Source: Treponema sp. (GTDB taxonomy: Bacteria; Spirochaetota; Spirochaetia; Treponematales; Breznakiellaceae). From it: a DNA stretch of 46,393 bases. A model generated the notes under the pieces. The model was not told where the DNA came from. It did not search any database and saw nothing but the letters and a program-made list of their open reading frames with translations. This document shows, one piece after another, positions 44,338 through 46,393 of the stretch (position 1 is the stretch's first letter; every line of letters starts with the position of its first letter). A program made the position numbers and the translations under genes. The stretch spans positions 1-46,393 of the forward strand of contig WQUW01000006.1 of the NCBI GenBank assembly GCA_009781915.1, read 5' to 3'.

Positions 44338-46220
44338 GCGTGAAACTGAGCCTAATGCTGGGAGCCGGCGGGCATCTTCCCTGCGGCGCGGGAGAGGCCG
44401 AATTCGAGGCCTTCTACGACAGGGAAATGAAGCCCCTTGTCCGGGCCCTTGACGCCTTTCCCTCGATCACGATGGTTTTTTACTACTCCGGGGTGATCCT
44501 TCACTGGATTGAACGCCGCCACCCTGAGTTCTTTATGCTTTTCGAAGACCTCCTTTCCCGCAAGCAGGCGGAGTTCCTTGGGGGCGGCTTTTACCACCCG
44601 CCGCTGCCGCTATTGCCGCAGGCGGATAAAATCGGGCAGATAGAGATGCTGACCACCTACCTTAGAAAGCACTTTGGCAGGCGGCCCCAAGGCTGCTGGC
44701 TCCATGCGTGGGAGCAGAGCCTTGTCGGCCCCCTTAACTCCTGCGGGATGAATTACACCTTCCTTGACGACCGCCAGTTTCAGGCGGCGGGGGCAAAGCC
44801 CAATCAGGCGGGCTTGTTCTTTCCCCGCGTTACCGAGGATCAGGGTAAACTTATCACGGTTTTTCCCGTGGCTAGGGCGCTGGGCCGGCAATTGCGCGAT
44901 GGAAGCGCCTCTCGCGTATTGGGGGAAGTGTTGAAAAAGCTTCCCGACGGCGAATGGCCGGTTCTCGTTTGCCCGTTTGGGGCGGAGGCCGGGGACGCTG
45001 GAACCGGGGAGTTTTCCCACGAGCGTTTTCTGGAAGAACTCCTTGGAGCCGACCCCCGGATAGAGTGTACTACCCCGGCGCGGGCCTTCAAAAACCTTAA
45101 ACACCTTGAAAGGGTGTATTTTCCCGGCGCGGGGGCCTTTCCCGGTTCCGGCGATGAAATCCCCCCCCGGCAGTTTCTTGTCGAATATCCGGAGGCGGGC
45201 GGCATTTACGCCAAGATGGTGCACGTTCACACGCTTATCAACAACCAGCTTCGGGGGGACAAGACCCGCAAGCGCACCGCTATGGAAGAACTTTGGAAGG
45301 CGCAAGATTCGTCCGTGTTCCGTTTGGGCGGCGCTTTTTCGCCGGGGCTTCTTCATTCGCCGGTACGCAAGGCCGCCTACCGCTCGCTGTTGGAAGCGGA
45401 AAACATCATCCGGGAAAAGGGGAAGTTTACCCCGTCCCTTTCCGTGTTTGATTTTGATCTTGACGGAGAGGGGGAGTACATCTTTCAGGACGAAAAACTG
45501 AACTGCTGCGTAAAATCCCGCGGGGCGGGCGTTTTTGAGCTGGATTACCTTCCGGCGGCGTGGAATTACCTTGACACCTTCTCGCCGCCTGCCGAACCGG
45601 GGGCAAGGGGCGAGCGGCGGCGGGCGTTTGTTGACTGGCTTGCCCCGCCAAAGACGCCTGCTGGCAGTCTAGGCCCCCACGGGATTCCCGGCGGGCGCTT
45701 TTGCGGCGGCGAGGAATACGAGCCGTTCCAGACAGACAGGCCGCGTTGCCGCCAGAGTTTCAGGCTTCCCCCAAGGCCCGGTCTTCCCTTTGGCGAAATT
45801 GAGATTGAAAAGACATGGCAGTTAAAGAAGAACGCCCTTGCCTTGGAGTACGTCCTAAAAAACTCATCTTCAAGCGGAGTGAGTTTCGTGTTCTGCCCGC
45901 AAATCGACCTGTCCTTCCCCGGCGAGGGCGAGGGGTTCCTTAGGGTTCTGGCCCAAAGGGAGGGAAAAAAGGAAGGGCTTGTTTTTGACAACGCCATAAC
46001 CGCCGGGAATATCCGGGCGCTTGAGTTTCAGGACATAAAAAACGAAACGCTTGTGGCGCTGGAAGCGAGTCAGACTTTTGACGCTAGCCTTTTCCATGTC
46101 CGCGCGGAGTTTTGCGGACGAAGCGAGTACCAGTCCACCTGCGTCATGCCGGTTTTCCCCATCTCTCTGGATGGGGGGGCGGCCCGCCGGATAGCCTTCT
46201 GGTTGCGGATTAATTCTTAA
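44334..46220 (+). CDS. Glycoside hydrolase family 57 (4-alpha-glucanotransferase-like) homolog, likely catalytically degenerate
   Basis: AEFLGGGFYHPPLPLLPQADKIGQIEML, HFGRRPQGCWLHAWEQSLVGPLNSCGMNYTFLDDRQF, MEELWKAQDSSVF..SPVRKAAYRSLLEAEN: TLGT-like GH57 layout. ATGA overlap with rnfA. Confidence 0.8.
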   Translation: MSVKLSLMLGAGGHLPCGAGEAEFEAFYDREMKPLVRALDAFPSITMVFYYSGVILHWIERRHPEFFMLFEDLLSRKQAEFLGGGFYHPPLPLLPQADKIGQIEMLTTYLRKHFGRRPQGCWLHAWEQSLVGPLNSCGMNYTFLDDRQFQAAGAKPNQAGLFFPRVTEDQGKLITVFPVARALGRQLRDGSASRVLGEVLKKLPDGEWPVLVCPFGAEAGDAGTGEFSHERFLEELLGADPRIECTTPARAFKNLKHLERVYFPGAGAFPGSGDEIPPRQFLVEYPEAGGIYAKMVHVHTLINNQLRGDKTRKRTAMEELWKAQDSSVFRLGGAFSPGLLHSPVRKAAYRSLLEAENIIREKGKFTPSLSVFDFDLDGEGEYIFQDEKLNCCVKSRGAGVFELDYLPAAWNYLDTFSPPAEPGARGERRRAFVDWLAPPKTPAGSLGPHGIPGGRFCGGEEYEPFQTDRPRCRQSFRLPPRPGLPFGEIEIEKTWQLKKNALALEYVLKNSSSSGVSFVFCPQIDLSFPGEGEGFLRVLAQREGKKEGLVFDNAITAGNIRALEFQDIKNETLVALEASQTFDASLFHVRAEFCGRSEYQSTCVMPVFPISLDGGAARRIAFWLRINS

Positions 46221-46274
46221 GTCCCCCATCCGCGCGTGAGCCTCTGGCCTAATCCCCGGCGGGGGGGCGGCATT
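46221..46274 (+). repeat. GC-rich palindromic repeat element, copy 2
   Basis: gtcccccatccgcgcgtgagcctctggcctaatccccggcgggggggcggcattg; inverted relative to copy 1. Confidence 0.75.
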
Positions 46275-46317
46275 GTATTTTTACCAAACCAGTGATACAT
46301 TACCAAAGGAGATAAAT

Positions 46318-46393
46318 ATGCTGGAAGAACAAGTCAAGGCGCGCCTTCAGGATGTACGCCCCAACCTTCAGGCCGATGGCGGGGATGTGGAAT
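46318..46393 (+). CDS. NifU-like (C-terminal domain) protein, truncated by window end
   Basis: MLEEQVKARLQDVRPNLQADGGDVE; RBS aaaggag upstream. Confidence 0.85.
   Translation, partial: MLEEQVKARLQDVRPNLQADGGDVE

Noticed and set aside
1-46393. tRNA, rRNA, transposase or integrase genes
   Set aside because: None recognised by eye on either strand; short RNA genes could still be missed without a covariance search.

Overview
GC-rich, densely packed window that reads like a spirochaete (Treponema-like) chromosome. Lineage is inferred from gene content and was not tested. Left to right: (1) the edge of a repetitive Ig-like/RCC1 surface-type gene with two compensating frameshifts; (2) a palindrome-rich intergenic region; (3) an HndABCD/HydABC-type [FeFe] hydrogenase operon with an extra HATPase gene and a directly abutting phosphofructokinase; (4) a lower-GC block with an ORF6N protein, an alpha/beta hydrolase-membrane fusion, alkaline phosphatase, fused DhaK-DhaL kinase and glycerol dehydrogenase, divergent from a PocR/AraC-type regulator; (5) glgC, lipoproteins, a nucleotidyltransferase, ogt, a small toxin-antitoxin-like pair and DUF368; (6) a reduced Mrp/Mbh-type antiporter operon, RidA, a D-amino-acid PLP enzyme and a tandem rhodanese lipoprotein; (7) rplU-prp-rpmA-obgE-nadD/yqeK-LCP-rsfS, an acidic-tail protein, ispE and spoVG; (8) an rnfCDGEA-like operon coupled to a GH57-like gene, then the start of a NifU-like gene. 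The most interesting candidate is block 8. The Rnf-like genes are intact ORFs in rnf order, but they appear to have lost most canonical redox-cofactor motifs: the RnfC Gly-rich loop, the RnfD flavinylation Thr, the RnfG SGAT region and most RnfA/E cysteines. No rnfB is present. The translationally coupled GH57 homolog also appears to lack its catalytic Glu and Asp. The block is bracketed by an inverted pair of a short GC-rich palindromic repeat. No rRNA, tRNA or CRISPR was recognised. Family calls and motif alignments were made by eye from remembered family motifs; no search was run.
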